A stretch of DNA of 64,000 bases from Lactonifactor longoviformis DSM 17459 (GCF_900129135.1 NZ_FQVI01000001.1:67538-131537); one strand, 5' to 3'; shown: positions 10,146-19,230, numbered from the stretch's first letter. The notes: a model not told the origin generated them from the letters alone. A program made the numbers and translations.

Positions 10146-10182
10146 AAAAGGGCCTTCCGCCTTGTAAGCAGAAGAACCCTTT
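10146..10182 (-). terminator. Expression-platform terminator of cobalamin riboswitch 2
   Basis: On the minus strand AAAGGGTTCTTCTGC pairs with GCGGAAGGCCCTTT, then TTTTCTAG. It lies between the aptamer and the DUF4430 gene's ATG at 10035. The stem suits transcription attenuation, although the T run is short. Confidence 0.6.
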
Positions 10183-10247
10183 ATTCTCTCTGATTTTGTG
10201 CACGAAAAAAAGCATACTTCCTTCACCCGGAACTATTGCTCTCTTCC

Positions 10248-10420
10248 TGAATATGGCAGGTATCCTGACTCCGCTTCCTCCTCAAAGACCCCTTCCCGGA
10301 ATTCTTCCAGTGGTATTGGCCCTCTTGTCCGCATTACAGTAGTGGTGACTGTTCCGGAATTTCACCGGATTCCCTTTTGCTGATTACAGCTAAACTAACT
10401 GCCATCAGACCATATCAGTA
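10248..10420 (-). promoter_or_regulatory. Cobalamin riboswitch 2
   Basis: Minus strand shows GGGAATCCGGTGAAATTCCG, GAACAGTC, CACTACTGTAATGCGGAC, CCACTGG, GGGAAGG and the B12 box AGTCAGGATACCTGCCAT, the full set of cobalamin aptamer landmarks. It precedes the giant DUF4430 surface protein gene. Confidence 0.95.
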
Positions 10421-10438
10421 TTATCCTTGTTCATATAA

Positions 10439-10467
10439 AATATATCATAAAAACATTATTTTCGCAA
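10439..10467 (-). promoter_or_regulatory. Sigma-A-type promoter for riboswitch 2
   Basis: TTGCGA (10462-10467) and TATATT (10439-10444) with a 17-base spacer, about 20 bases upstream of the aptamer. It separates transcription of the DUF4430 gene from the upstream gene ending at 10500. Confidence 0.65.
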
Positions 10468-10499
10468 TCATAACATTGTAAACCACTCACCTCTATATC

Positions 10500-11813
10500 C
10501 TACTCAGGAATATAGGTAACTCCCTTTGCCTCTGAAAAAGATTCCCCGTCACTGCTGTACCAATTAATTCTTATCACATTATCCCCTGGTTTCAGAAGTA
10601 CGTGATAACTTCCGTCCTCGCTGCATGATAGTAGTTCGTTGTTTAGATACACTACAGATGGAACAGGTTCAAATGTATCCACATTCCTCACGATATAAGT
10701 GAAAACATATTCGGGATCCGTTACCGTTCCTTCTCCCATAGGAGAATAGAATACAGCCTCGGCTTCCGGCATAATCCAACACAAAATCAAAACTTCCCTC
10801 TCCTCAATCACTTTGCCGTCCCAGAGCATACGAATTTTGATTACATTATCACCATCCGTCATCTTAGCTATGTAGGTCTTCCCATCTGCTTCAGTCGCCA
10901 AAAGTTTGTCCCTGAGATATACTTCTACTGTGTATTCTCTGTCATTTCTTACACCGTATGCATAGAATTCATACTTTTCTCTGGTATAAAGCCCGACCTC
11001 CGGTTCTGCCAGATTTGTCACCAGCTCCATAGGAGAGATAATTGTGGGAACATTGTAGGTTTTACTTACAGATAGTATCTCTCCGTCCGAGGATTTATAA
11101 CTCACCTTTATCAATATATCATTTGACTGGTTAGGCAGAAGATCAACTGTCCACATAGAATCTTCGCACACACCTGTCTCTCTTCCGTTTACGTAAACCT
11201 TACATTCTGTAACCACGATGCCTTTGGGATAAGAAATCTGAAATGAATATTTGGTATCATATACAGAAATACCATCTCGAATACTCGTATCGAAGATAAA
11301 GGAACTTGAAGGATCCGTCTTTGTATTGGACTCATTCGTATCAGCAGGCAGAATCTCTGAATTTTCAGTTTCAGCCTCCGAACCTGATAAATCTGGAAAT
11401 GCCGGTGTACCCGCAGATATTTCGGATATAGAGACAGAGATACTCTCTTCTGTAATTGTTTCTGATTTACTAATAAAGTTATTCTTATCTGTCTCCAAAT
11501 AAGAGGCTGGTTCAGTTACCCCTCCAGGTTTTTCAGTGGACAGTAGGCCGGGCATTCCAAGTCCTGCATATCCGCAGACGGACAATGCGGGGATTTCCGG
11601 ATCGTGAATTTCATCTCCTATAGTGTTGTCCTCTTGTGCAGTTTTGTTGTCCACATAGTCCAAAGTTGCAGTTTTGGATATAATCATTGACAGTAAAAGT
11701 ATGAAAATAAAAATTATTGCACTGAGGCCCACAGCTATCTTAGTATGCTCTATACTTCTGCAATAAATCCTGTATCTTATCAAGCTGGCATCTGCACTTA
11801 TATTATGTAACAT
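10500..11813 (-). CDS. Single-pass membrane-anchored protein with extracellular Ig-like domains
   Basis: Function not known. The preferred start is ATG at 11813 (MLHNISADAS), which has AAGGA 9 bases upstream; in-frame ATG codons at 11849 and 11867 lack a good site. One membrane segment near residues 28-44 (VGLSAIIFIFILLLSMII), then a Ser/Thr/Glu-rich stretch and three beta-rich, Ig-like units, each containing a VYVNGRE or VYLNNEL-like strand and a GDNVIKI/GDNVIRI motif. The last two repeats are clearly alike. It immediately precedes the riboswitch-controlled DUF4430 gene on the same strand but is transcribed separately, so a shared role is only suggested by position. Confidence 0.75.
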   Translation of the reverse strand: MLHNISADASLIRYRIYCRSIEHTKIAVGLSAIIFIFILLLSMIISKTATLDYVDNKTAQEDNTIGDEIHDPEIPALSVCGYAGLGMPGLLSTEKPGGVTEPASYLETDKNNFISKSETITEESISVSISEISAGTPAFPDLSGSEAETENSEILPADTNESNTKTDPSSSFIFDTSIRDGISVYDTKYSFQISYPKGIVVTECKVYVNGRETGVCEDSMWTVDLLPNQSNDILIKVSYKSSDGEILSVSKTYNVPTIISPMELVTNLAEPEVGLYTREKYEFYAYGVRNDREYTVEVYLRDKLLATEADGKTYIAKMTDGDNVIKIRMLWDGKVIEEREVLILCWIMPEAEAVFYSPMGEGTVTDPEYVFTYIVRNVDTFEPVPSVVYLNNELLSCSEDGSYHVLLKPGDNVIRINWYSSDGESFSEAKGVTYIPE

Positions 11814-11906
11814 CTCCTGCTTTCCTTCTCCATTTCTGTCTTTTTTCATTTTACAAGCGTAACACAACTGACGTCAAATGTCATCTGAAATATCACCCGA
11901 CAAAAA

Positions 11907-11941
11907 GAAAAAAAGCGCCACTCCCAAGAGCGACGCTTTTG
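11907..11941 (-). terminator. Terminator of the PFOR gene
   Basis: AAAAGCGTCGCTC TTGG GAGTGGCGCTTTTTTTC on the minus strand: a 13-bp stem, 4-base loop and T run, just after the stop at 11959. Confidence 0.92.
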
Positions 11942-11958
11942 TTATCTATTCCTGATAA

Positions 11959-14900
11959 TTAGTTCTCCCCACCGTACAATGTGATTAACTTATTCAGGTA
12001 TTCATATCTTTCTTTCGCGAACTTCTCAGACTGTTCAAACAGTACTGCAGCCTTTTCAGGATTAGAACGCTTCAGAGAATTGTAGCGAACCTCACCATCC
12101 AGGAATTCCTGATAGCTTTCTGTAGGTGCTTTACTGTCTAAGGAGAATGCAGGTTTTCCTTCTGCCTTTAATTCAGGATTGAAGCGGAAGCAATGCCAGT
12201 ATCCTGACTTAACAGCCAGTTCTTCTTCTGTCTGAGCTTTGCTCATGCCCTTCTTAATACCATGGTTGATACATGGAGCATAAGCAATGATCAAAGATGG
12301 TCCGGGATATGCCTCAGCCTCTGCAATCGCTTTTACCGTCTGATTATAATCAGCGCCCATAGCAATCTGAGCAACATATACATAGCCGTAACTCATGGCA
12401 ATACTAGCGAGATCTTTCTTCTTCACCTCTTTACCGCCTGCTGCAAACTGTGCCACAGCTCCTGTCGGTGTGGATTTTGAAGACTGTCCACCGGTATTGG
12501 AGTAAACTTCTGTGTCGAATACCATAATGTTGATATCCTGTCCGCTTGCCAGTACATGGTCAACACCGCCAAATCCAATGTCATAAGCCCATCCGTCTCC
12601 ACCGAAAATCCACTGGGATTTTTTAGCTAAGAAATCTTTCTGTTTTAAGATCTCCTGGCCTTTTTCGCATCCGCATGCTTCCAGTGCGGCAATCAGTTTG
12701 TCCGTAGCAGTTCCGTTGGTAGCACCGCAATTGTAGCTGTCTAACCAAGCCTGTCCTGCTGCTTTTACTTCTTCGTTTGTTCCGTTGGCAACCACATCTT
12801 CCACTTTTGCTTTCAGACCGTTTCTCACAGCCTTCTGAGCCAATAACATACCGTATCCAAACTCTGCGTTGTCTTCAAACAGAGAGTTGCACCATGCAGG
12901 ACCCTGGCCCTTAGCATTTACAGTATATGGTGTGGATGGTGAAGAGTTACCCCAGATGGAGGAGCATCCGGTTGCATTCGCAATATACATTCTGTCACCG
13001 AATAATTGTGTGATCAGTTTGGCATAAGGAGTCTCCCCACAGCCTGCACAAGCGCCTGAGAACTCAAGCAATGGCTGTTTGAACTGACTTCCCTTTACTG
13101 TATTTTCTTTAAATTTAGCGACAACATCTTCTTTTACAGGAAGTGTTCTGGTGTAATCGAAGTATACCTGCTCTCCTGCGTTGGCTTCCATGTTTTCCAT
13201 AGCAAGCGCTTTTGCACCCTTCTTGCCCGGGCAAACATTTGCACAGGATCCACATCCGGTACAGTCATAGGCTGAAATTGAGATGGCGAATTTGTAATCA
13301 GCCATACCTGTCATTGGCAATGTCTTCATTCCCTCCGGTGCGTTAGCAGCCTCTTCTTCTGTTAAAGCGATTGGACGGATAACAGCGTGAGGACATACAT
13401 AAGCACAGCGGTTACACTGAATACAGTTGTCTGGGTTCCATACAGGAATATCTACTGCGATACCACGTTTCTCGTAAGCAGATGAGCCGGATGGTGTACT
13501 GCCGTCTACATAATCGGTAAATGCAGATACAGGCAGGGAGTTACCTTCCTGAGCGTTAACCTTGCTCTGAATATTATTAACGAAATCTACAACGTCTTTT
13601 CTGCCGCCTTCTGCATGTGTCATTGCCAGACCTTCGTCAGCAGCGCTCTTCCAGGATTCCGGTACCTGAATCTCTACGACCTGTTTTGCACCGGCGTCAA
13701 TGGCGTCATAGTTCATCTGAACAATCTTATCGCCTTTTCTTCCGTAAGTAGCCTTAGCGGCTGCTTTCATCAGATCAATAGCCTGATCCTCAGGAATGAT
13801 ATTGGCCAGTTTGAAGAATGCAGACTGAAGAACCGTATTGATACGTCCGCCAAGTCCGATTTCTTTACCAATCTTAATACCATCGATGATATAGAACTTA
13901 ATTCCGTGATTTGCGATAAAGCTCTTTACCTGTCCTGGCAGATGTTTCTCAAGGCCTTCCATATCCCATGGGCAGTTTAATAAGAAGGTACCACCGTCTA
14001 CTAATTCCTGAACCATGTTGTATTTATTCACATAAGAAGGATTGTGGCAGGCAACAAAGTTTGCTTTGTGGATCAAATAAGTAGATTTGATTGCTTTTTT
14101 ACCAAAACGTAAGTGAGACATTGTCACACCGCCGGATTTTTTGGAATCGTAATCAAAGTATGCCTGTGCATACATATCTGTGTTATCACCGATAATCTTG
14201 ATGGAGTTCTTGTTGGCACCTACCGTACCATCTGCGCCCAGACCCCAGAACTTACAGTTAATGGTTCCTTCCGGAGTTGTAACAAGGGGAGCGCCTGTCT
14301 CAAGAGACAGATTCGTAACATCATCAACGATACCGATAGTAAATTTCTTCTTTTCTGTATTTTTATATACAGCTACGATCTGAGCAGGTGTTGTGTCTTT
14401 GGAGCCTAAGCCGTAACGTCCGGAGAAAATAGGCACTGCATCGAATTTGGTATTCTTTAAAGCTGCAACTACATCTAAGTACAATGGCTCGCCAAGAGAA
14501 CCTGGCTCTTTTGTTCTGTCTAATACGGAAATCTGTTTTACTGTGTCAGGAATTGCATTGATTAATGCCTCTGCACAGAATGGTCTGTAAAGACGAACTT
14601 TTACAACACCAACTTTTTCGCCTGCCGCTGTTAAGTAGTCAATAGTTTCTTCGATTGCATCACAGGCGGAACCCATAGCAATGATTACGTGCTCTGCGTC
14701 CTCTGCACCGTAATAGTTAAATAATTTATAGTCTGTACCGATTTTGGCATTCACTTTGTCCATGTATTCCTGTACAATTGCAGGTAATGCATTGTAATAT
14801 GGGTTACATGCTTCCCTTGCCTGGAAGAAGATATCTGGGTTCTGAGCGGAACCTCTCTGGCATGGGTGATTTGGATTCAGCGCATGAGTTCTGAACGCGT

Positions 14901-15501
14901 CTACTGCATCCATATCTACCAATTCTTTTAAATCTTCGTAATCCCATGTCTCGATCTTCTGGATCTCATGAGAAGTACGGAATCCGTCGAAGAAGTTGAT
15001 GAACGGAACTTTTCCTTTGATTGCAGCACAGTGCGCAACCGGCGTCAAGTCCATAACTTCCTGTACACTGGATTCACAAAGCATCGCGCAGCCCGTCTGA
15101 CGGCACGCATATACGTCGGAATGATCTCCGAAGATGGATAACGCATGGCTTGCTAAAGCACGGGCAGATACGTTGAATACACCCGGAAGCTGCTCGCCGG
15201 CGATTTTATATAAGTTAGGAATCATAAGTAGCAGACCCTGAGATGCTGTATAAGTAGTTGTGAGAGCACCTGCTGCCAGAGAGCCGTGTACAGTACCTGC
15301 CGCACCTGCTTCAGACTGCATCTCTGTTACCTGTACTTCCTGTCCGAAAATGTTCTTTCTTCCCTGTGTAGCCCATTCATCTGTAGCTTCTGCCATCACA
15401 GATGATGGTGTGATAGGATAGATAGCGGCCACGTCTGTAAATGCATAGGATGCATGTGCAGCAGCATGGTTACCATCCATAGTTTTCATCTTTCTTGCCA
15501 T
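11959..15501 (-). CDS. nifJ: Pyruvate:ferredoxin (flavodoxin) oxidoreductase
   Basis: Converts pyruvate plus CoA to acetyl-CoA and CO2 while reducing ferredoxin; the main pyruvate-oxidising enzyme of anaerobes. The 1180-residue single-chain form starts at ATG 15501 (MARKMKTMDG), which has AGGAGG 9 bases upstream; the frame stays open further upstream without a site. N-terminal PITPSS pyrimidine-binding region, two 4Fe-4S motifs (CIQCNRCAYVCP and CTGCGSCANVCP), the third-cluster cysteines (CAGCGETPY, ATGCSS) and the TPP motif GDGWAYDIGFGG with VYSNTGGQ. Monocistronic, with its own promoter and terminator. The Rrf2 gene directly upstream may control it. Confidence 0.98.
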   Translation of the reverse strand: MARKMKTMDGNHAAAHASYAFTDVAAIYPITPSSVMAEATDEWATQGRKNIFGQEVQVTEMQSEAGAAGTVHGSLAAGALTTTYTASQGLLLMIPNLYKIAGEQLPGVFNVSARALASHALSIFGDHSDVYACRQTGCAMLCESSVQEVMDLTPVAHCAAIKGKVPFINFFDGFRTSHEIQKIETWDYEDLKELVDMDAVDAFRTHALNPNHPCQRGSAQNPDIFFQAREACNPYYNALPAIVQEYMDKVNAKIGTDYKLFNYYGAEDAEHVIIAMGSACDAIEETIDYLTAAGEKVGVVKVRLYRPFCAEALINAIPDTVKQISVLDRTKEPGSLGEPLYLDVVAALKNTKFDAVPIFSGRYGLGSKDTTPAQIVAVYKNTEKKKFTIGIVDDVTNLSLETGAPLVTTPEGTINCKFWGLGADGTVGANKNSIKIIGDNTDMYAQAYFDYDSKKSGGVTMSHLRFGKKAIKSTYLIHKANFVACHNPSYVNKYNMVQELVDGGTFLLNCPWDMEGLEKHLPGQVKSFIANHGIKFYIIDGIKIGKEIGLGGRINTVLQSAFFKLANIIPEDQAIDLMKAAAKATYGRKGDKIVQMNYDAIDAGAKQVVEIQVPESWKSAADEGLAMTHAEGGRKDVVDFVNNIQSKVNAQEGNSLPVSAFTDYVDGSTPSGSSAYEKRGIAVDIPVWNPDNCIQCNRCAYVCPHAVIRPIALTEEEAANAPEGMKTLPMTGMADYKFAISISAYDCTGCGSCANVCPGKKGAKALAMENMEANAGEQVYFDYTRTLPVKEDVVAKFKENTVKGSQFKQPLLEFSGACAGCGETPYAKLITQLFGDRMYIANATGCSSIWGNSSPSTPYTVNAKGQGPAWCNSLFEDNAEFGYGMLLAQKAVRNGLKAKVEDVVANGTNEEVKAAGQAWLDSYNCGATNGTATDKLIAALEACGCEKGQEILKQKDFLAKKSQWIFGGDGWAYDIGFGGVDHVLASGQDINIMVFDTEVYSNTGGQSSKSTPTGAVAQFAAGGKEVKKKDLASIAMSYGYVYVAQIAMGADYNQTVKAIAEAEAYPGPSLIIAYAPCINHGIKKGMSKAQTEEELAVKSGYWHCFRFNPELKAEGKPAFSLDSKAPTESYQEFLDGEVRYNSLKRSNPEKAAVLFEQSEKFAKERYEYLNKLITLYGGEN

Positions 15502-15600
15502 TTGTTCTTTTCCTCCTTGAAAATTGTTCTGAACAATGTTCTTTTGGACCTGCAGATGCAGGTTTCCCGTTTGCATACTTCTACCCGAAGTCTAATCCAC

Positions 15601-15630
15601 ATTATAGCACGTTCCCATAGGAATGTCCAA
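15601..15630 (-). promoter_or_regulatory. nifJ promoter with TTCC-N4-GGAA inverted repeat in the spacer
   Basis: TTGGAC (15625-15630), 18-base spacer, TATAAT (15601-15606). The spacer contains TTCCTATGGGAA, a 4+4 inverted repeat placed between the two promoter boxes, where a repressor would block polymerase. The Rrf2 protein encoded next door is the obvious candidate, but its site is not known from sequence. Confidence 0.7.
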
Positions 15631-15673
15631 CCCCTCAATACTGGAAACATCAATGTTTTTTGAAAAAAACAAT

Positions 15674-16075
15674 CTAGCTTTCCAGGATTTCGGCCATAGA
15701 TTTGGAGCTAAGTTCGTCCATCATCAGCTGCTGAATCCTGCATAATTCTTTGTGGACCTGGCAATGCGCATGCACGGTGTCACGGGGACAGGGTTTATTG
15801 GGATCCAGGCATTCAATCATATAGAATGCGTCATCTACAGCCAAATAGAGATCCAGAAGTGTAATTTCTGCCGGAGATTTAGACAGGGCGTAGCCTCCGT
15901 TGCTGCCTCTGAAGCTTTGTACGATCCCCGCCTTTTCCAGTTTCTTAAGTATCTTATATACAAAGGCAGGGGTCAGCTCCTCCTTTCCGCAAATATCGTT
16001 CACGCAGGAACGCCCTCCAGAAGATAACGCCCGTACAATGCGAACTGCATAATCGCATTCTCTGGTTATTAACAT
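15674..16075 (-). CDS. Rrf2 family transcriptional regulator with four C-terminal cysteines
   Basis: A 133-residue protein with an N-terminal winged helix-turn-helix (ITRECDYAVRIV, LTPAFVYKILKKLEKAGIV, RGSNGGYAL), typical of the IscR/NsrR/RsrR group. Cysteines at 89, 96, 105 and 112 lie where Rrf2 sensors bind an Fe-S cluster, so redox or Fe-S sensing is likely. ATG with GGAATGGTGG upstream. The next gene downstream is nifJ, whose product carries three Fe-S clusters, so PFOR control is a reasonable inference. An exact cluster type cannot be read from sequence. Confidence 0.92.
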   Translation of the reverse strand: MLITRECDYAVRIVRALSSGGRSCVNDICGKEELTPAFVYKILKKLEKAGIVQSFRGSNGGYALSKSPAEITLLDLYLAVDDAFYMIECLDPNKPCPRDTVHAHCQVHKELCRIQQLMMDELSSKSMAEILES

Positions 16076-16243
16076 TATTTTCCCACCATTCCTTTCTTTT
16101 GCATATTATTTCTATTTTACTGATTTATCATCATTCGCTCTACAGATATCATAACAATTCTGGAGAAAATATACCACTAATTTTTTCAAAAAAGACAACT
16201 AAAATATAGGAAAATTCGTAGTATATGGTAAAAAATGGTATAT

Positions 16244-17680
16244 TTATTGTACTTTTATGCCTACTTTCCGATCATATGGCTTCCTCTGCCTGGAATTCCC
16301 CGCCATGCGACCGAATCCTGTTTTACGGAATTTATTCTTTCTCTTGTCAGGAACCGCCTCTTTCAGTTCTCTGCCCTTTTCTTCCCTGACCTCTCTGGAG
16401 AGAAAAGCTGCCGCAATATCAAGTGAAGTAATATCTTCTGTCTGCAGTTCAGAGAGATATTTTTCAATAGTATCTGTATATTTCAAATGTTGTTCACTTT
16501 TTAATATCTTATTGATCTCCCTAAATACCCGATCTGTCTTAACATCTTCAATCTCTGAAAGTTTTGGAATCTTCATGTATTTGATCTTAGCTTTTGTATA
16601 ACGCATAATTTCCCTTAGCTTATACATATCTCTCGGTCCCACAAACGTATAGGAAGTTCCCGTCTTGTTCGCCCGGCCGGTCCGACCGATTCTGTGGACA
16701 TAGTACTCCAGATCCTCTGGTATATCATAATTAAACACAGCTTCTACATTATCCACATCAATTCCTCTGGCAGCAACATCTGTGGCGATGAGTATCTCGG
16801 CTTCCTGGCTCTTAAACTTTTTCATAACTCTGTCACGCTGGGCCTGGCGCATATCCCCGTGAAGACCTTCTGCGCCGTAGCCTCTGGCCACTAATTCTTC
16901 GCTCAACTGATCTACCATCCGCTTTGTATTGCAGAAAATAATAGACAGTTTATAATTATTGAGATCAATCAAACGGGCCAGTACCTCAATCTTGTTTTCT
17001 TTGCTCACTTCCAGATAATATTGCTGTATGGAAGGAACGGTTATTTCCTTTTTGGTCACCTGTATTTTTTCCGGATGGTTTAAATATGTCTTCGCAATAC
17101 TCAATATTGCCGGGGACAGGGTTGCTGAAAAGAGTACGGTCTGACGTTCTTTGGGGACTTTCTTTAGGATCTCATCAATATCTTCCCTGAATCCCATGTT
17201 CAGCATCTCGTCGGCCTCATCCAGAACCAGGTTCGTCAGGTGCTCCAGTTTTATGGTATGCCGCCGCATATGATCCATCAGCCTTCCTGGCGTTGCAACT
17301 ATAATTTGGGGTTTCTTTTTCAGTGCGGTAATCTGCCGCTCTATATTCTGTCCTCCGTAAATAGGTACAATTCTGATGGAATTTTTATATTTCGTAAGCT
17401 TATACAGTTCTTCTGTTGTCTGAATCACCAACTCTCTGGTAGGGCAGAGGATAAGCCCCCGTACCTCTTTCGCCTCCATATCGATGGTCTCAATGAGAGG
17501 AATCCCGAAAGCACAGGTCTTTCCCGTACCTGTAGGTGCCTGGGCGATGACATCTTTTCCCTCCAGAATTGGCACAATACTCTGACTCTGAATGGGGGTT
17601 GCCTCCTCGAAGCCCATGTGTCCGATTGCCCGTTTCAATTCTTTTGATATCTCTAAATCATTAAATAAAATATTTTCCAT
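16244..17680 (-). CDS. DEAD-box ATP-dependent RNA helicase
   Basis: A 478-residue CshA/DeaD-type helicase. Q motif (EEATPIQSQSI), motif I APTGTGKT, Ia PTRELVIQ, II DEADEML, III SATLS, motif V ATDVAARGIDV and VI HRIGRTGRANKTG are all present. After the two RecA-like domains (~1-365) comes a short basic tail (KRKNKFRKTGFG..) suited to RNA binding. Likely works in mRNA decay or ribosome assembly. Thirteen bases separate it from the Nudix gene upstream, so the two are probably cotranscribed with the AEC transporter gene. Confidence 0.96.
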   Translation of the reverse strand: MENILFNDLEISKELKRAIGHMGFEEATPIQSQSIVPILEGKDVIAQAPTGTGKTCAFGIPLIETIDMEAKEVRGLILCPTRELVIQTTEELYKLTKYKNSIRIVPIYGGQNIERQITALKKKPQIIVATPGRLMDHMRRHTIKLEHLTNLVLDEADEMLNMGFREDIDEILKKVPKERQTVLFSATLSPAILSIAKTYLNHPEKIQVTKKEITVPSIQQYYLEVSKENKIEVLARLIDLNNYKLSIIFCNTKRMVDQLSEELVARGYGAEGLHGDMRQAQRDRVMKKFKSQEAEILIATDVAARGIDVDNVEAVFNYDIPEDLEYYVHRIGRTGRANKTGTSYTFVGPRDMYKLREIMRYTKAKIKYMKIPKLSEIEDVKTDRVFREINKILKSEQHLKYTDTIEKYLSELQTEDITSLDIAAAFLSREVREEKGRELKEAVPDKRKNKFRKTGFGRMAGNSRQRKPYDRKVGIKVQ

Positions 17681-17692
17681 ATAGGATTTTTC

Positions 17693-18271
17693 TCAACTTT
17701 CCTTTTTCTCTGCCTGTCTCAGCAGATTATTAATTTTGCTTAATACCCTGGCAAACTCCCTTGAGGTAAAACTGATATGGCTGTCTTTTCTTTTTGCCCA
17801 TATCTCAAGTTCCCCGGCGTCATACCAGGCTACCGATTCTACCTCTTCTTTCTGCAGCACTAATTTCTCTGTAATCACCGGTTTCTGATACCAGAAAATA
17901 GTATCTCTTTCATAGTCTGTAAAAGCTTTCTCTCCCGAGGTTTCCAGCCAGTCATTACTCTGGCAGAACAAATATGTCAGATCACCCGGCTGTGCTAAAA
18001 TTCCCAGCTCCTCTTTCATTTCTCTCACAGCTGTCTGCACGGCGCAGTCCCCCGCATCAATATGCCCTGCACAAGCAGTATCGTAATATCCCGGGTAAGA
18101 CGCTTTTGACCTGCTTCTCTTCTGAATCAGAAATTCCAGATGCCCCTCTCTGATACGTGTCACATAAACTCTTATCACTCCGTGAAGAGCCCCCGCCATA
18201 TGCGCCTCATACCGTTCCATTACAACTCCGGTTTTTGCACCGTCTTCCTGTAGTATTTCCAGTTTTTCCAA
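17693..18271 (-). CDS. Nudix hydrolase
   Basis: About 192 residues. The Nudix box is GHIDAGDCAVQTAVREMKEE followed by LGI, with Asp in place of the first Glu. The overall layout (GALHGVIRVYV, FLIQKRS, DTACAGHI) resembles IPP-isomerase-like Nudix proteins. I choose a TTG start at 18271 because AGGAGG (18279-18284) stands 7 bases before it. The in-frame ATG codons at 18319 and 18292 lie inside or beside the transporter gene and have no site. The substrate is unknown. AGGAGG lies across the stop of the AEC gene, suggesting translational coupling. Confidence 0.87.
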   Translation of the reverse strand: MEKLEILQEDGAKTGVVMERYEAHMAGALHGVIRVYVTRIREGHLEFLIQKRSRSKASYPGYYDTACAGHIDAGDCAVQTAVREMKEELGILAQPGDLTYLFCQSNDWLETSGEKAFTDYERDTIFWYQKPVITEKLVLQKEEVESVAWYDAGELEIWAKRKDSHISFTSREFARVLSKINNLLRQAEKKES

Positions 18272-18282
18272 TTTATTGCCTC

Positions 18283-19230
18283 CTATATCCATCCCAGGCT
18301 TTTGCTCAGGAAAATCCATCCTGTCAGCGTAACCGAACTTAGCAGCGTTGTAGCAGCCACTATGCTGGATGTCAGCACTCCGTCATTATCCATATTCTGA
18401 GCCATTATGTAACTGCTCACTGTGGTAGGGCCTGCCAACATAATCAATATAGCCATCATTTTCTCGTATCGGAATCCCATAGCAGCCGCCAGGGGTACAA
18501 ATACCATAGGCAGAGCAATGAGCTTTATAAAGGCTCCTGCTATGGTTGGCTTAATTTTTGCCATAGCCTTCTTTCCCTCAAACCCTGCCCCCATGGCCAG
18601 GAGCGCAAGGGGCGTGGCAATAGCTGCAACGCTGTCCACCGTTTTATCCACTATGGCCGGGAACTTCAGCTTAGTCAGTGAAACTATCAGCCCAATGACA
18701 ATTGCCAGTATAATGGGATTTTTCAGGATTTCTGTTAAGGAATCTTTTATTTTGCTGTTTTGACTGGAGGAGTCACCATTGCCCTCAAATGTGAGAATAA
18801 TAACCGAAAAAATATTATACAGAGGGACGCAGCCAATAATCATTATGGGAGCCATCCCTGCATCACCATAAATATTTTGAATAAAGGCCACTCCCAAGAC
18901 CGCAGCACTGCTCCTGAACGAAGCCTGTACCAGTGCACCTGTAATTGTTCTGTCCTTAACCAGTTTCTTTGCCAAAACCCATATCAGGACAATACTTACT
19001 ACAGTGACCCCAGCACAGAATAAGACCATTTTGGTATCCCATTCCTCCTGAATAGAAGCTCTGGAGATATCTTTAAAAAGCAATACCGGGAGAGTTACTT
19101 TAAAGTTCAGACTGTTACAGACTTTTACAAATTCTGCTGTCAGCATTTTCTTCCTATATAATAGGTACCCCAGAACCATCACCAAAAAGACCGGAACCGT
19201 GGCATTCAGACTGAATATAAAGTTTTCCAT
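18283..19230 (-). CDS. AEC (auxin efflux carrier) family transporter
   Basis: A 315-residue integral membrane protein with about ten hydrophobic segments and the AEC layout: five-helix N-terminal half (NATVPVFLVMVLGYLLYRKK), a charged central loop (EGNGDSSSQNSK) and a second half with LAGPTTVSSYIMAQ near the C-terminus. Bacterial AEC proteins export or exchange small organic acids such as malate; the substrate here cannot be named. Heads a likely operon with the Nudix and helicase genes. Confidence 0.92.
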   Translation of the reverse strand: MENFIFSLNATVPVFLVMVLGYLLYRKKMLTAEFVKVCNSLNFKVTLPVLLFKDISRASIQEEWDTKMVLFCAGVTVVSIVLIWVLAKKLVKDRTITGALVQASFRSSAAVLGVAFIQNIYGDAGMAPIMIIGCVPLYNIFSVIILTFEGNGDSSSQNSKIKDSLTEILKNPIILAIVIGLIVSLTKLKFPAIVDKTVDSVAAIATPLALLAMGAGFEGKKAMAKIKPTIAGAFIKLIALPMVFVPLAAAMGFRYEKMMAILIMLAGPTTVSSYIMAQNMDNDGVLTSSIVAATTLLSSVTLTGWIFLSKSLGWI

